DNA of 64,000 nucleotides from Glandiceps talaboti (GCF_964340395.1 NC_135569.1:15393519-15457518); one strand, 5' to 3'. Positions 20,601 to 51,644 are shown, counted from the stretch's first letter. The notes: generated from the letters alone by a model not told the origin. A program made the numbers and translations.

Positions 20601-21466
20601 TAATTTACAGCTAATAGTAATACAATGTAGCTCTCACAGGCTACCAATTCAGTTGTCATGGGTTACCATAATTTACTGCTAATAGTAATACAATGTAGCT
20701 CTCACAGGCTACCACTGAGTAAGTGACAATTTAAAGGATGGAAGATTTACACAACGTACAACATACTGACAAATGTATTTGAATAACACACAAACTGTAT
20801 TTCCAATGGGGGGGGGGGGGGGAACGACACTGTTTTCAGTTCAGGAATAAAGGTCTACTGGTCACCATCCTTGGGCTACTATTTTCTGGTAGCCAACTAG
20901 GACTACATGTACCAAAGAAAAACAGTTAATTTCAAGCCCTGGAGTATACTAGTAATATTGAATACTGTAAACCCAGACACTTTGCTAAAGACTAACGTGA
21001 AAATAAGTAGAAACTAAAATGCCTTCTTTTACAAAAACACAATGTACCAGTTTGGTAATTAGTAAAAAAACAAGTCTTTGAAAAATTGCTGAAAACTGTA
21101 ATTTTCTAGTTACGAAAATGTCTAACTGTACAGTCTGTACATATTGATTGTAATTTGGTATTGAGGCCACCGAGGGTATATAATATTTTTCTATATTGTT
21201 ACATTTGGTTAACATGGACGGTAATATCAAAACACAACAAGAAAAATTGTGGTGAATTTTCAGAAGTATGTGGCAATATAATTAGATTATGAAATTTTCG
21301 ATTATTCGGGGCAAAACAGAGCAGAGATGGCAATAAGCAACAATTCGTACTGTAGCAGTGTAAGTATAACAGGAAATACCTTTGAAAGCTCGAATATCTT
21401 CTGTTTTCGGGCATATCTATCTGGAGGCGGCATCCTTGGTGCCATTAAAAATCGAGTGAAAAACAT
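11672..21466 (-). CDS. MRPL20: Mitochondrial large-subunit ribosomal protein L20 (bL20m)
   Basis: Complete gene, five short exons on the - strand: 21466-21380, 18926-18816, 18164-18087, 13888-13823 and 11779-11672, all in phase 0. They total 149 codons, the length I recall for the mammalian precursor. Exon 1 starts MFFTRFLMAPRM and contains DRYARKQKIFELSK. Exon 2 begins YFGYRRKNCYSLAVRSV (HFRGRKNRCYRLAVRTV in vertebrates). Exon 3 reads LWITRVSAASRENGMKY. Exon 4 reads DRKILGQLAIYEPKSFK. Exon 5 ends EGVFSRVTEKY-stop (vertebrate EGIFSRVVQYH). The bL20 family binds 23S-like rRNA early in large-subunit assembly; here it acts in mitochondria, and the basic N-terminus fits import. The start is the only ATG after an in-frame TGA (21502-21500). 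Donors are GTATTT, GTTTGT, GTATGT and GTACGT; GTTTGT is the weakest. Divergent with LSG1. Confidence 0.95.
11876..12310. repeat. Minisatellite, 46-bp unit, about nine copies
   Basis: Units such as AGAGTGACATAAGGGGCC followed by TGTTATTATGACTTGAAG repeat every 46 bp. The array lies in the last intron of MRPL20 (11780-13822), 97 bp upstream of the last exon in gene orientation. Confidence 0.95.
12899..13013. repeat. Imperfect hairpin, about 35-bp arms
   Basis: TATGATAATATGAGG plus TTATTACCCGATATTACC (12899-12932) pairs with GGTGATATCGGGTAATAA plus a TTATCATATG end (12980-13013). The loop is about 47 bp. It may be an end of a larger repeat, since related GCATAGG/CCTACGCCC strings occur near 13013 and 13682. 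The nature of the element is not known. Confidence 0.55.
14283..16705. mobile_element. TTAA-flanked element with about 690-bp terminal inverted repeats
   Basis: The left end AGGTGATTCAAAATGCTCAG and its exact inverse at 16686-16705 are bordered by TTAA (14279-14282 and 16706-16709). The arms run about 14283-14972 and 16015-16705 with modest divergence and small indels. The unique middle (14973-16014) has no recognisable transposase. TTAA duplications are known for piggyBac and Kolobok elements; the A-G-G start would fit Kolobok, but this is inference. The same short open frame (MLRFTIANLLDD...) appears in both arms, explained by the inverted duplication. The element is inserted in MRPL20 intron 13889-18086. 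Confidence 0.85.
16887..17178 (-). mobile_element. tRNA-derived SINE
   Basis: On the - strand a tRNA-like head carries a box A-like TGGCCGAGCGG and a box B-like GGGTTCGAACCC (17106-17117), followed by a body and a 3' end ...AAATAAAGATTATTATAA with an A-rich tail (poly-T at 16887-16904 on the + strand). The head most resembles a Leu/Ser-type tRNA but lacks a proper cloverleaf length, so it is not a functional tRNA gene. A truncated relative lies at 41107-41195. Confidence 0.85.
17180..17525 (-). repeat. Dispersed repeat, copy A
   Basis: Shares many runs, in opposite orientation, with 38055-38350: GAAATATGAGTCAAAA, ACTGACACTGGTATAAT, CTTCATTCAGCC and a terminal AATATTGGGGAATAA. It directly abuts the SINE. 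No coding capacity. It lies in MRPL20 intron 3. Confidence 0.7.
17819..17831 (+). other. Perfect DR1-like hexamer pair
   Basis: AGGTCA, one base, AGGTCA: the textbook direct repeat spaced by one for RXR/HNF4-type nuclear receptors. It lies in repeat-rich intron sequence with further AGGTCA-like strings nearby, so it may simply belong to a dispersed repeat. Confidence 0.3.
18186..18287. repeat. Minisatellite, 11-bp unit
   Basis: About nine copies of TAAACACATGG with slight variants. It lies in the MRPL20 intron ending at the exon 3 acceptor (18165), and starts only about 20 bp upstream of that exon in gene orientation. There is no long pyrimidine tract between array and acceptor. Confidence 0.93.
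19012..20715. repeat. Minisatellite of 61-70 bp split by a LINE
   Basis: Units containing TTGTCATGGGTTACCATAAT lie on both sides of the LINE: about two at 19012-19130 and about three at 20549-20715. The retroelement therefore inserted into a pre-existing array, inside MRPL20 intron 2 region 18927-21379. Confidence 0.85.
19128..20552 (-). mobile_element. 5'-truncated non-LTR retrotransposon (LINE)
   Basis: The open frame on the - strand (to 19330) encodes the C-terminal part of a reverse transcriptase: the YADD catalytic box (20520-20509), then WCQKWRMVVNEAKTQIVHF and YLGVVLD, a thumb-like region and a C-terminal CNFC-x8-H-x4-C motif. The frame upstream of about 20552 is minisatellite, so endonuclease and the N-terminal RT are missing. 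About 200 bp of 3' untranslated sequence follows, ending in a CAACAACAAAATACAAC tail. Possible target duplication ACTAAT at both borders, ambiguous because of the repeat. CR1/Jockey/Crack-like clade is inferred. Confidence 0.85.
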
Positions 21467-21900
21467 TTTAGCACGATGATATACCAATAAATTCAGATAT
21501 CAATACAGTATTATTATGAAGCCTTGGAAGCAAACCTCGTGCATGACCTTTGAACTCATACCACTCAGCTCAACTTGTTTTTATCATACTTCTTATATAT
21601 TTAAGATATTCTCGATTTTCTTCTCTGTTGCAGCGTAAATTACGACGCTTGTTTCTCACCATACCCATGTTCAATGATAATACCTGACTTCGTCTCATAA
21701 TCAACCTGGATCTTCAACATTTGAATAAATGTATTCTGGAACCCCCTCGATATTTAATACATTAGAAGCAAAGTTAGGGGGTCTGATTTCACAACGTATG
21801 AGTACTTCTACGACAAGGTCTGTTTTCTACTTCGGTGTTGTACAATCGCGATAACAAGCGCTATTACCACAGTTTTCGGGAATATTTCTACTTGAATATT
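21467..21900. promoter_or_regulatory. Putative bidirectional promoter of MRPL20 and LSG1
   Basis: Only 434 bp separate the MRPL20 start codon (- strand) from the LSG1 start codon (+ strand). There is no clear TATA box in a useful position. A TCGCGA palindrome lies at about 21847. The spacing and the related roles of both products in ribosome production suggest shared control; transcription starts cannot be read from the sequence. Confidence 0.6.
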
Positions 21901-41676
<19,776 letters not shown>

Positions 41677-42164
41677 GTTTTCAATCTAATCTGTTGGATT
41701 AGGACTCAGACCACTTTGTTAGTGGTCTGAGATTAGGATGACAATTTGAGTGAAAATTTGATAAATTGTTGACTGACAAAACTTTGTTGGTTTCTAGTTG
41801 ACTGGTTCTATTTCATCCGTATGGCTACTATTATATAAGAACCTAGCATTAAATAGTGGGCCTTTAAAGACCCACATCATATAAGGATTAGGTGTGAAAC
41901 AGTTGTCTTGTAAAGATATAGAAAAGTTGACCCAGAACAAAACAGTCCTATATAATCCTCATGGATCCACTGATACGATAACATTAATGTGGGAACCTGG
42001 GATTGAATTATGGGTTCTACTGTATGGAGGAAATGTCATCCGATAGAAATGAGGATATATGAATATTGATACAGACAAACTAGAGGGTAGCAGTCAGTAA
42101 AAAGTGACTACAATTGTATAAAGAACGTTGTTATGTCAAGTATGGACTTTGTACCACTTTTGTC

Positions 42165-42170
42165 AATAAA
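42165..42170 (+). promoter_or_regulatory. LSG1: Candidate poly(A) signal of LSG1
   Basis: AATAAA 488 bp after the LSG1 stop codon (TGTCAATAAATGTC). A second hexamer occurs near 42744, probably within a retroelement tail. Confidence 0.5.
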
Positions 42171-42439
42171 TGTCAAATCAACAACTTCATTCTTTGACTG
42201 TGCTTGTTTTTATAATTCACTCAAAGAGAGAGAGAGAGATATAAGGACTTTTGGTTACTAAACCTTGAATGTTATGTATGTCAGTGAATCCTACATCTCA
42301 AAGGGCCAATATCCTAGAGAGTAGTAATGAATAGCAATTTTAATACCAGATACACTTAAAATGACTGAAAATGTAAAGTTGGTTATTGCATTGTAATTAT
42401 GGTATGGATACCTCATGAATTCAAAAATATGAATGTTTT

Positions 42440-42787
42440 ATGAGTTCATTTAATAGTCACTTTTACTTTTGTTTGTTTGTTTGTGTGTGTGTGTCTGTGT
42501 CTGTGTGTGTATGAGTGATGTGTCTGTGTGTGTGTCTGTGTCTGCCATGAGTACTTTTGTCTTACTTTTTTCTGTATGTTCATTGTGTAGGGCAAATGTA
42601 CATGCCATGGACAAGACTGATTCTCCTGTGCTATTTGCTTAGTCCACATCAGATAACAACTGTGTATTTCTTATGTCTTCATGTTCTACATTTGTATCAT
42701 ATTTTGTTCTTTGAAAGTGAAGTTTATTTTTGTTGTCTGTTGAAATAAATTTCATTCATCCATCCATTCATTCATTCATTCATTCAT
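42440..42787 (+). mobile_element. Retroelement 3'-end-like sequence with (ATTC)n tail
   Basis: Ends TTGAAATAAATTTCATTCAT followed by CCATCCATTCATTCATTC. An AATAAA-like end followed by a short tandem tail is typical of LINE or SINE 3' ends. No coding part is seen, so the class is uncertain. Confidence 0.4.
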
Positions 42788-43029
42788 AGTATCCTACAAA
42801 ACATCCTCGATTACACTAGTTAATGCACATTTACGTAAAGTTCAACGTGTAATAACCAGATAATATAACCGGTAACAACATAGGTTGTCAACTTTCAACA
42901 GTGCATGTTTTAGAACATGCAAGTTTGTTCTAAATGCTATCCATTTTATGGGTAACACAACCAATGAACAATTTGTCCATCAGACGATCATAATTACCTG
43001 AGAAATGTTATCTATGTAATTTAATTTAA

Positions 43030-43835
43030 GAAGAATCCAATGCAATATGTGAGCCAGACTATCAAAGAAATGAGATCAAAGATTTAGTCACAAATGTTCT
43101 TTTCAATTCAAAGGAGTCTGGGTTGCTACCTCTATAACATTTAAGTCAATCATAATATTAAGGATATGGAATTGATTGGTATTGATGCATTTCCCGCCAA
43201 TTGTACAGATCACGAGTGAAATAGGAAGGAAAGCTGCAGCTTATAACCATGGTTAAAGCCTGAATCTTAGAGATGAACTAGCCATGTGCAGCAATGTTTA
43301 TCATGTAATATTATCAACATTTATCTCATGATGTTCTCAGCTTATTTTCTCTATGTTATTATTCTAATTACTAGTATACGTATGCTACTTGCAAATCTCG
43401 TACCTTTGCTTTGTGTGAGTTCTTTTACTTGATAGATTTGTCACGGTTTCATTTAATTTAATTCAAACTTCTTGAAAGAGATCGTTTTGTTGTGAAAGTA
43501 GTCCAAGATTTAAAGTCGTCTTTGTACTCATTTACTGCTGTGCAAGGTAAAAAGTAATACTGTCGCGCAGCTGAACGTTACAATTACATCATTGTTTTAA
43601 TGACTTAAACTTACCATGGGTATCAAGGGATGTTGTTTAGTTACGTATGACAATGAATACACTAGAGCAAATGGCAAAAGTAAAACAAGCAGGTCAGGTC
43701 CATTGTTGATGTCGATAATTGTGTAGCGATCTCTTCACTGAGAAAAAGTAATATATGGTCCGCCTTCTATATGCTATTAATCCCATTCAAAGTATCTCAA
43801 TTTCAATAATTAATTATGCAAACTTTCACTCACAA
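43030..43835 (+). repeat. Left arm of a large inverted repeat
   Basis: Pairs with the inverse of 46570-47275. Shared blocks include GATCGTTTTGGTGTG (right-arm inverse form), TTTAATTTAATTCAAACTTC, AGTAGCGATCTCTTCACTGA-type and CAATTTCAATAATTA. Identity is moderate with indels, so the repeat is old or fast-evolving. Confidence 0.8.
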
Positions 43836-44278
43836 TAGCAGGTGTCGATTAACTATCAATTCGCTAACGATGAAAATATTATTGAAATGTTAGAATAATA
43901 ATCGTCGCTGTAGTTATAACAACAATAATATATGAATGTATAGTGCATACGGTAATATTTTTATTATGTGCACTTTACATCGACGTGTTTGCCTATTCCT
44001 CATCTGTTAGTACCTAATAAATATCTCCCACTTTAAGAGAAACTATGTCTTTTTAGACTACATTAGAAGAGTCTGCATAAAGTGTTCATTTACTTAACTT
44101 GCAATGATCTTCATTTACTTCTTTTACACCTCATCAAACTCTCATGGAAGTATTGTGACCGACGAATATCTTATTTTGGGTTGAAATAATTTTTACAAAT
44201 TAAAAAATTCGCCCTATCTTCCCCATTTTCTGAAGTCATGTTATCGGAAACAAAACATTTTTTTTTTATTTTGCCTAA

Positions 44279-45158
44279 TTAATTCCATATTCTTATGCTG
44301 TGTTTGAAAGATTTAAAATGTTGTGCTACTCTGCTAGGTCCGATCCTTGTCTCTTCGATCTTGTCAATTTGTGGATAGTTTGGCCAACACATTGCATCCC
44401 ACATATCGTATACTGAATAAGATAGATGCCATTTCTCATGGAACAGATTCTTCTTCTTCTGATAGAACACTATTGGAAGAACTAGGGTCCCCGCCTCTCC
44501 CCACCCGCATCGTTGAAACTTTTTGAATTTTTTTGGACCAAAAGTATGTGCCCTTGTGCTATATTGACGTGTCGGCTTATTAAAACATACACACTTCTGC
44601 AGCTGATCACAATTGCTTAATCAATACAAATATGAATGTTCATAGTACATGTACAGTGTATAAATTTGTATACCATACCACTAAGTATCGAAACAGTTAC
44701 AATAGTGTACGCATATATTCGGAACAGTACAGGGAACCCACGGAGTCAGCTTTAAATGGTGATATTTAAAACCATGTCGATCTGTACATCATTACATTGT
44801 AAGTGAAATTTAAGATAGAACATTACAGTCTACCCATCTGTTGGTACTGAGTTCAATACATTGCTGCAAAAATAGCTGAAACGTTTTGTATTGTTTAAAA
44901 CTAGATGGATATTGGTCTGATATTTTCGTCTTCTGTAAAACATATCTGGTAACGAACGTCATACCATGCTTTTCGTCCAAATTTCAAATCTTCTTTATTG
45001 AATTTGGAAATATCAGTTAAAATATCGTGATTGCCTAATATGTAAAAGAATGTATCATCATTTATGATCGTCATTGATGACAATTGTGGATGACGAGAAA
45101 TGACGTCACTGTAACCAACCATATATGTATTAAGCCATATATTCACACAGTACCTCAT
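44279..45158 (-). pseudogene. Two unassigned - strand frames, possibly degenerate LINE remains
   Basis: 44470-44279 ends HFKSFKHSIRIWN-stop, which loosely recalls the FKxSFxxRxIRxWN end of many LINE reverse transcriptases. 45158-44901 encodes a mixed hydrophobic sequence with FYILGNHDILTD and a possible acceptor (TTGGTTACAG) before its SDVISRHPQ part. No domain can be assigned with confidence; both lie between the arms of the inverted repeat. Confidence 0.25.
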
Positions 45159-45339
45159 TTAAACAGTTCAATATGTTTACACATATTAATTAGCTACTAA
45201 CAGGTGAGGAACAGGCAAACAAGTCGAAGTAAATTGCTTATAAATATTTCATCATATTTCATCATATATCCATATATTATTGTTATCATAACTACAACAT
45301 TGATTATTATTCTAACATTTCAATCATATTGTAACCATT

Positions 45340-46520
45340 TTTAGCACAACTGAACTTGTTCAGTAGTGCTATAGGGATCGCCCAGCGTCTGTCTGTCTGT
45401 GTGTGTGGATGTGTGTGTGTGTGTGTGTGTGTAAACAACTTAAAGTCAAAAACCGCTGAACCGATTGCCACGATATTTGGTGGGTCCATTACTTTGGGTG
45501 TCTAGTTGGGAAATTGTTCAAATCAAAATGATCGCATCACAGGTGTGTGATTTGGGTCAAAAAATGTGATTTTTGGTCAAAAAACTTAAACTCAGAAACT
45601 ACTGGGCAGATTGGTGCGAAATTTGGTGGGAACATTCTTAAGGGGGTGTAAAGTAAGATTTGTTCATGACGGGATGATTCCATCAGTGATATGCAAATTA
45701 GGGCTAAAAATGTGTCTTTTTGGTTAAAAATCTTTAATTCTAAAACTACTGAGCAGATTGGGCTGAAATTTAATGGGAATGTATCTAGGGATGTATGGAC
45801 GAAGAAATATTAAGCATACCATGATTCCATGAGTGATATGCAAATTAGGTGTAAAAATGTTCATTTTTGGTCAAAAACTTATATCTCAAAAAGTACTTGG
45901 TCAATTAGTCTGAAACTTGGCAAGATGTTTCTGAAACTGTTATTCTGCAGATTTTCTTAAAAACATTTTGACAAAATTGGCCCTAGCAACCATGACCACA
46001 CCCTTTAGCAACAACCAAATGGCAGTATATTTTGGTCAAATAACAACATCATCAGGTAAGCAAGTGAGTAAACATTCAAAAAATGTATGCAAATACCCTA
46101 GCAACCATGACCACGCCCATAGCAACAGCCAAACGGTGGTGTATTTCACAAAGATAACGATAGGGTTTAATAGATAATTGAATAAACATCCAAAAAATGT
46201 ATGTAAATTTGCATAGCAACAAGACCACGCCCATAACAACAGCCAAATAATCACGTATATTGCAAAGATAACAACAGGAATAGAAAGACAGATGAATAAA
46301 CATTCAAAAAATGTATGCAAATACCCTAGTAACCATGACCACGCCCATAGCAACAGCCAAACGGTGGTGTATTTCACAAAGATAACAACTGGGTTTAATA
46401 GACAATTGAATAAACATTCAAAAAATGTATGTAAATTTTCCTAGCAACAAGACCACGCCCATAGCAACATAGACTAGCATATGGATAAACATTTTTAAAA
46501 ACTGCAGTTGTGCTACAACG
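45340..46520. repeat. Complex repeat with two internal periodicities
   Basis: A CAGCGTCTGTCTGTC plus GT-rich start is followed by about four units of about 145 bp (AAAACTACTGAGCAGATTGG-type). Then come four to five units of about 115-120 bp with GCAACCATGACCACGCCC, ATAGCAACAGCCAAACGG and AAACATTCAAAAAATGTATG. It looks like a dispersed non-coding repeat, also lying between the inverted-repeat arms. Confidence 0.75.
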
Positions 46521-46569
46521 CCATTGGCGGTATTTTTTATATTGACATTTAGCATGTGTTTGCTTAGTG

Positions 46570-47275
46570 AAGGTTGGCATAACTAATTATTGAAATTGCG
46601 ATACTTCGAATGGAATTAATATAGGTTGGGTCATATGTTACTGTGTGTCAGTGAAGAGATCGCTACCTAGCCACCAACAATGGACCTGACAACTTTGAAG
46701 TTTCATACCAGTGCTTGTGTCACTCTTGCCGTTAGATTTTGTGTATTCTTTGTTAGTTACATACAATATCCCTTGATCCTGGTCAGTTTAAATCATTCAA
46801 AAATAAACCTTGATGTAGTGTTCAGTTCCTTGAAAATGTTTCTGTTTGAATGAGTACAGCGACGACTTTAAATCTTCGACTACTTTCACACCAAAACGAT
46901 CTCTTTCAAGAAGTTTGAATTAAATTAAATGAAACCGTGAAAAATCTATAAGGTAAAAGAACTCACACAGTGCAAAGGTACGAGATTTGCAAGTAGCATA
47001 CATCTACTAATTAAAATAATAACAGAAAGAAAATAAGTTGAGCATACGCGTACATAATGAGATAAATATTTGGAAAATCCAGCAGCTTTCCTTCCTTGAT
47101 CTTTACCCGCACTGGCGGGAAAGATATCGAGGGCAATCAATTCCATATTCTTAATGCTATGATTGGCTGACTTAGAATATTATCTACCGAGACAACTTTC
47201 AATTGATTTCAACATTTGTGACAATTGAATGTTTGTTTCCATTTCTTTGATAGTATGGCCCACATATTGTATTGA
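46570..47275 (-). repeat. Right arm of a large inverted repeat
   Basis: Inverse of 43030-43835. The outer border fades near CACATATTGTATTG; the inner border is near 46570 (GGTTGGCATAACTAATTATTG against CAATAATTAATTATGCAAAC). Confidence 0.8.
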
Positions 47276-47457
47276 ACAAACAGTTGAAATGCAATATATT
47301 AATATCTCTTTAAGAATACGTTCATGTTTTTATGAAGTCAGTCGCTCGTCTATTTCCTAGATATGGTCCGCCTCTCTGGACATGCGAACTTCGTCATACT
47401 GCACAGTGGCTATAAAATGCCATTGCCTTGGGCCTCAGACCACTAAAAATAGGTTGA

Positions 47458-47644
<187 letters not shown>

Positions 47645-48789
47645 TCACCTGGTTTAAATGAATAAAATACAAGTCAAGTATTTTGGTATTAACACTACCA
47701 TTTTATTATTAGTAGACACAGTTACAAATATCGATATAATGACAATAATATTGATAAAATATGATAAATAGTGACTATAAATTCTTCATTGTTATTGAGA
47801 TGTAGGATCCAATAATTGAAGAGTAAAATTCAGTCTTTAAAAATATTGAGAAACTGGTAATCAAATTAATACAGTACAGAAAACTAAGTCAAATAGTATG
47901 CTTTACGTGACTACAAATCATTTACTTTGTTCAGAAAACTAAGTCAATTAGTATGCTTTTCGTGACTACAAATCATTTACTTTGTTCAAGAAAACTCAGA
48001 TCCAATCTCAGTTAAAAATCAAGAATACTAAATCTGGGGTACCTTACAAATTGTCAAAATAGATATGAAAATTCTATGAAACTTAAGGATATGCTTCATA
48101 GGTCAAAATGATAAGGGACTGGTCAGTTTCTCCAGCCTGTGGAGGGGTGGATTTTGCCATCGGGCCGACAAAAAATCACTGACTCCTATCTGTAAAACCA
48201 AAAACAGACTGAACCCCCCCCCCCCCCAATCACTTAATTCTAAATTCTAGCTTGAGACTGGGATATTGTTGGAGGTTACGAAAAGTTTTTGGGGTCTCCT
48301 AACCCCCCCCCCCCCCCCCACCCCGTTCATTTCCAAGCAAGACGATTAACTATGCATGTCTTCCAGGGTATCATATTATTTATGTCTAATCAGAATCTCT
48401 CAAGTTGCTGTCACGGCACCAAGCTATTAATGACAGTTTGCTAGTAGAACGTGTTAGTTTCCCTGCTAGATAATATAATACTTATACGTTTTGTTCTTGA
48501 CCTGATGAACAAAGCATGATATGGTAAAGCTAAATTCGGCAGTCAACATTCTCAGTGGTATTATACAAAAGCCGGGAAGGGAAGTTCGAAGTCCGAAGTC
48601 CGAAATCCGAGGTCCGAAGTCTGAAGTCCGAATTCTGATGAAGACCAAAGTCCGAATTTTGAAGTCTGTTCCTGGCTTCCTAGTATTATTATAATATATA
48701 TGCAAACTCCAATTCTCTCATCAAAGATTACGTATACAATTCACTGATACTTCACGCAAAGCTAATGTATCTATACCCGATATCATAAA

Positions 48790-49152
48790 ATGAACTATGA
48801 TAATTTACATATAAACAGTTACAATGACATACGGTATACTCAGTAACACAAATCATGTCAGGTTTTTGTAACACTTTGCATCCAATACTCTAGATGAACT
48901 CCCCTCATTTACATAAATTACATTATTTAAATTACACCATTCAGAGATGTCATATATTAGATTCTTGAACTGACTGTATATGTATGTCGTAATACTTTTG
49001 TCAGAACTGTGTCATACAATAATAAAATAGTAATTTAATAATAATATAAGTATTGCACACAAAATATTGTTTAACATCTATGTAATGAACTATAATCTTA
49101 AACATATTGTTGTATAATAGTAAAATGCAATCTTCATTACGATTACAAATTG

Positions 49153-49184
<32 letters not shown>

Positions 49185-49383
49185 TGTATGTATGTATGTA
49201 TGTATGTATGTATGTATGTATGTATGTATGTGTGTATGTATGTATGTATGTATGTATGTATGTGTGTGTGTATGTATGTATGTATGTATGATGTATGTAT
49301 GTATGTATGTATGTATCTATGTATGTATGTATGTATGTACGTATGTGTGTATGTATGTATGTATGTATGTATGTATGTATGTA

Positions 49384-49414
<31 letters not shown>

Positions 49415-51000
49415 ATGTATGTATGTATGTATGTATGTCTGTCTGTCTGTCTGTATGTATGTATGTATGTATGTATGTATGTATGTATGTATGTATGTAT
49501 GTATGTATGTATGTATGTATGTATGTGTGTATGTATGTATGTATGTATGTATGTATGTATGTATGTATGTATGTCTGTCTGTATCTATGTATCTATGTAT
49601 GTATGTATGTATGTATGTATGTATGTACGTATGTATGTATGTATGCATGCATGTATGTATCTATGTATCTATGTATGTGTGTATTGGTGTGTAAACTTAT
49701 CAAATGTCAATACCATTATTAGCTGTAACAGTGATATGTCAAGATAAAATATTTTTGAGAAACACGTCTATTTAATAATAAATAACACACCTTCATTTAA
49801 ATGTCAAGTTCACACTTTAAAATACTAGTCTACAATTAATCAAAATAACATACTCATAATAACATTGTGTTGTCAGCCTGTTACCAAGATGTTATCCAAC
49901 TTGACAATGTTATGTATACAATTATTAGCTATAACAGTGATATGTCAAGATATCACTGTTATAAAAAAATGAGAAACACTTCTATATATGTAATAATAAA
50001 TAACACACCTTCATTTAAATGTTGATTTCACACTTTAAAATATTAGTCTACAATTAATCCAAATGATACACTCATAATAACATTGTATAGTGGAATACAA
50101 TTATCAAATATCAATGTAATATCAATATATACAATAAAATGATCAAACACATGCAAAATATGTTGTGAAACACTTCTATGCAACAAACTTTGTACTTTGA
50201 AGTTATTCATTTAAATGTCAAGTTCACACTTTAAAATAATAGTCTACAATTAATCAAAATAACACACTCATAGTGACATTGTGTTGTCAGTCTGTTACCA
50301 TACTGTTATCTAACTTGATAATGTTATGTATCCACCTTACAATTAATTATGGTAATTAATATTTAAACAGTTTGGTGATGTTTATTCAATAATACCAGAC
50401 TTGTCAGATTTTAACACTTTGCATCCCATATTCTAGGTCAACTACCTTATTTATATACATGCAACTTATATTGAATTATTCATATTGCATCATTCAAAGT
50501 TTATACATATTAGAATCTTGAACTGACAAAAAAATGATCAAACTGGTGTAAAATATGTTGAGAAACACTTCTATGTAATAATATAACAAACGTGGTATTC
50601 TTTGAAATTTTTCACTTAAATGTCAAGTTCACACTTTAAAATACTAGTCTACAATTAATCAAAATAACACACTCATAATAACATTGTGTTGTCAGCCAGT
50701 TACCATACTGTTATCTAACTTGATAATGTTATGTATCTATCATACAATTAATTATGATAATAAACATTTAAACAGTTTGATGATACACAGTATACTCAGT
50801 AACATAAGTTATGTCAGGTTTTAATTCTGCACTCAGTACTCTAGGTTGACTCTCCTTATTTACATAAATTACATTATCCAAAGATCTTATACATTAGATT
50901 CTTTAACTGACTCTCTGTACAGTTCTTGTGATACTTTTACCTGAACTGAGTCATACAATCATAAAATATTAACGCAATAATAGTGTAAGCCTTATACCAT
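48790..51000. repeat. Degenerate long-period tandem repeat (about 410 bp)
   Basis: Blocks such as ATTGTGTTGTCAG plus CTGTTACCA (about 49865, 50278 and 50686), GTCAAGTTCACACTTTAAAA (about 49803, 50217 and 50624) and ATACTCAGTAACA recur in order with divergence. The array is interrupted by the GTAT microsatellite. Non-coding; function unknown. Confidence 0.75.
49152..49682. repeat. (GTAT)n microsatellite, about 530 bp
   Basis: Long TATG/GTAT run with GTGT, GTCT and CTAT interruptions. It keeps long Cys/Tyr/Met/Val frames open in several registers, with no coding evidence. Confidence 0.97.
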
Positions 51001-51230
51001 AAATATTGTCAAACACTTATGTAACAAACTAGGATATTTAAAAGATCTAACAAATCCAAAAAATAATTGGATAATTATAAACTGCTGTCTTCTCTGTAAT
51101 TAGTAATATTCCGTAGTGCATAATGTGTAATTATCAATGTATTTAGATATGTAGGTAATTGGGTAGGTAGGTAGGTCTTACGTATGATAAATGCAATGTA
51201 TGTATGTATGTATGTATGTATGTATGTATG

Positions 51231-51432
51231 TATGCATACCAATCTGATTAAAATCTGATGTTAGATAGGCTGGTATTCCTGTATTTACCTTTATTCCATC
51301 GTTATTGCGTCTTTTACGTGAGTTTTTTTTTTCCTGGGCGAACGCCTTTCCTATTAGAATAACAATGGAATAAAGGTAAATACAGGAAAACCAGCCTATC
51401 TAACATCAGATTTTAATCAGATTGGTATGCAT
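51231..51432. mobile_element. Near-perfect hairpin (foldback/MITE-like), 75-bp arms
   Basis: The left arm 51231-51306 (TATGCATACCAATCTGATTA...) and right arm 51358-51432 are inverse copies with about two mismatches in 75 bp, around a roughly 50-bp loop. The element sits inside a GTAT microsatellite. Each arm carries AATAAA on the outward strand: - strand at 51290-51295 and + strand at 51369-51374. It lies about 215-415 bp downstream of the polycystin-like stop codon. Confidence 0.88.
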
Positions 51433-51511
51433 ACATGTGTGTATGTGTGTATGTATGTATGTATGTATGTATGTATGTATGTATGTATGTATGTATGTAT
51501 GTATGTATGTA
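51433..51511. repeat. (GTAT)n flanking the hairpin
   Basis: Tetranucleotide tract continuing the one at 51195-51230 on the other side of the hairpin, as expected if the hairpin inserted into it. Confidence 0.9.
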
Positions 51512-51644
51512 TACGTGTGTGTGTGTGGGGGTGTGTGGATGGGTGGGGGATAGCATAGTGTCCACTATATCCAATAAAGTGTTGATTTCAACCGTCTAAT
51601 CCGTATTCCCAGTGTCATAGAACCAATATCGTCACGTGGTAACA

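Noticed and set aside
44901-45158. GNHD motif as in metallophosphoesterases
   Set aside because: Only the four residues match. The upstream Asp-rich metal motifs are absent and the frame is short and lies in repeat-rich DNA.
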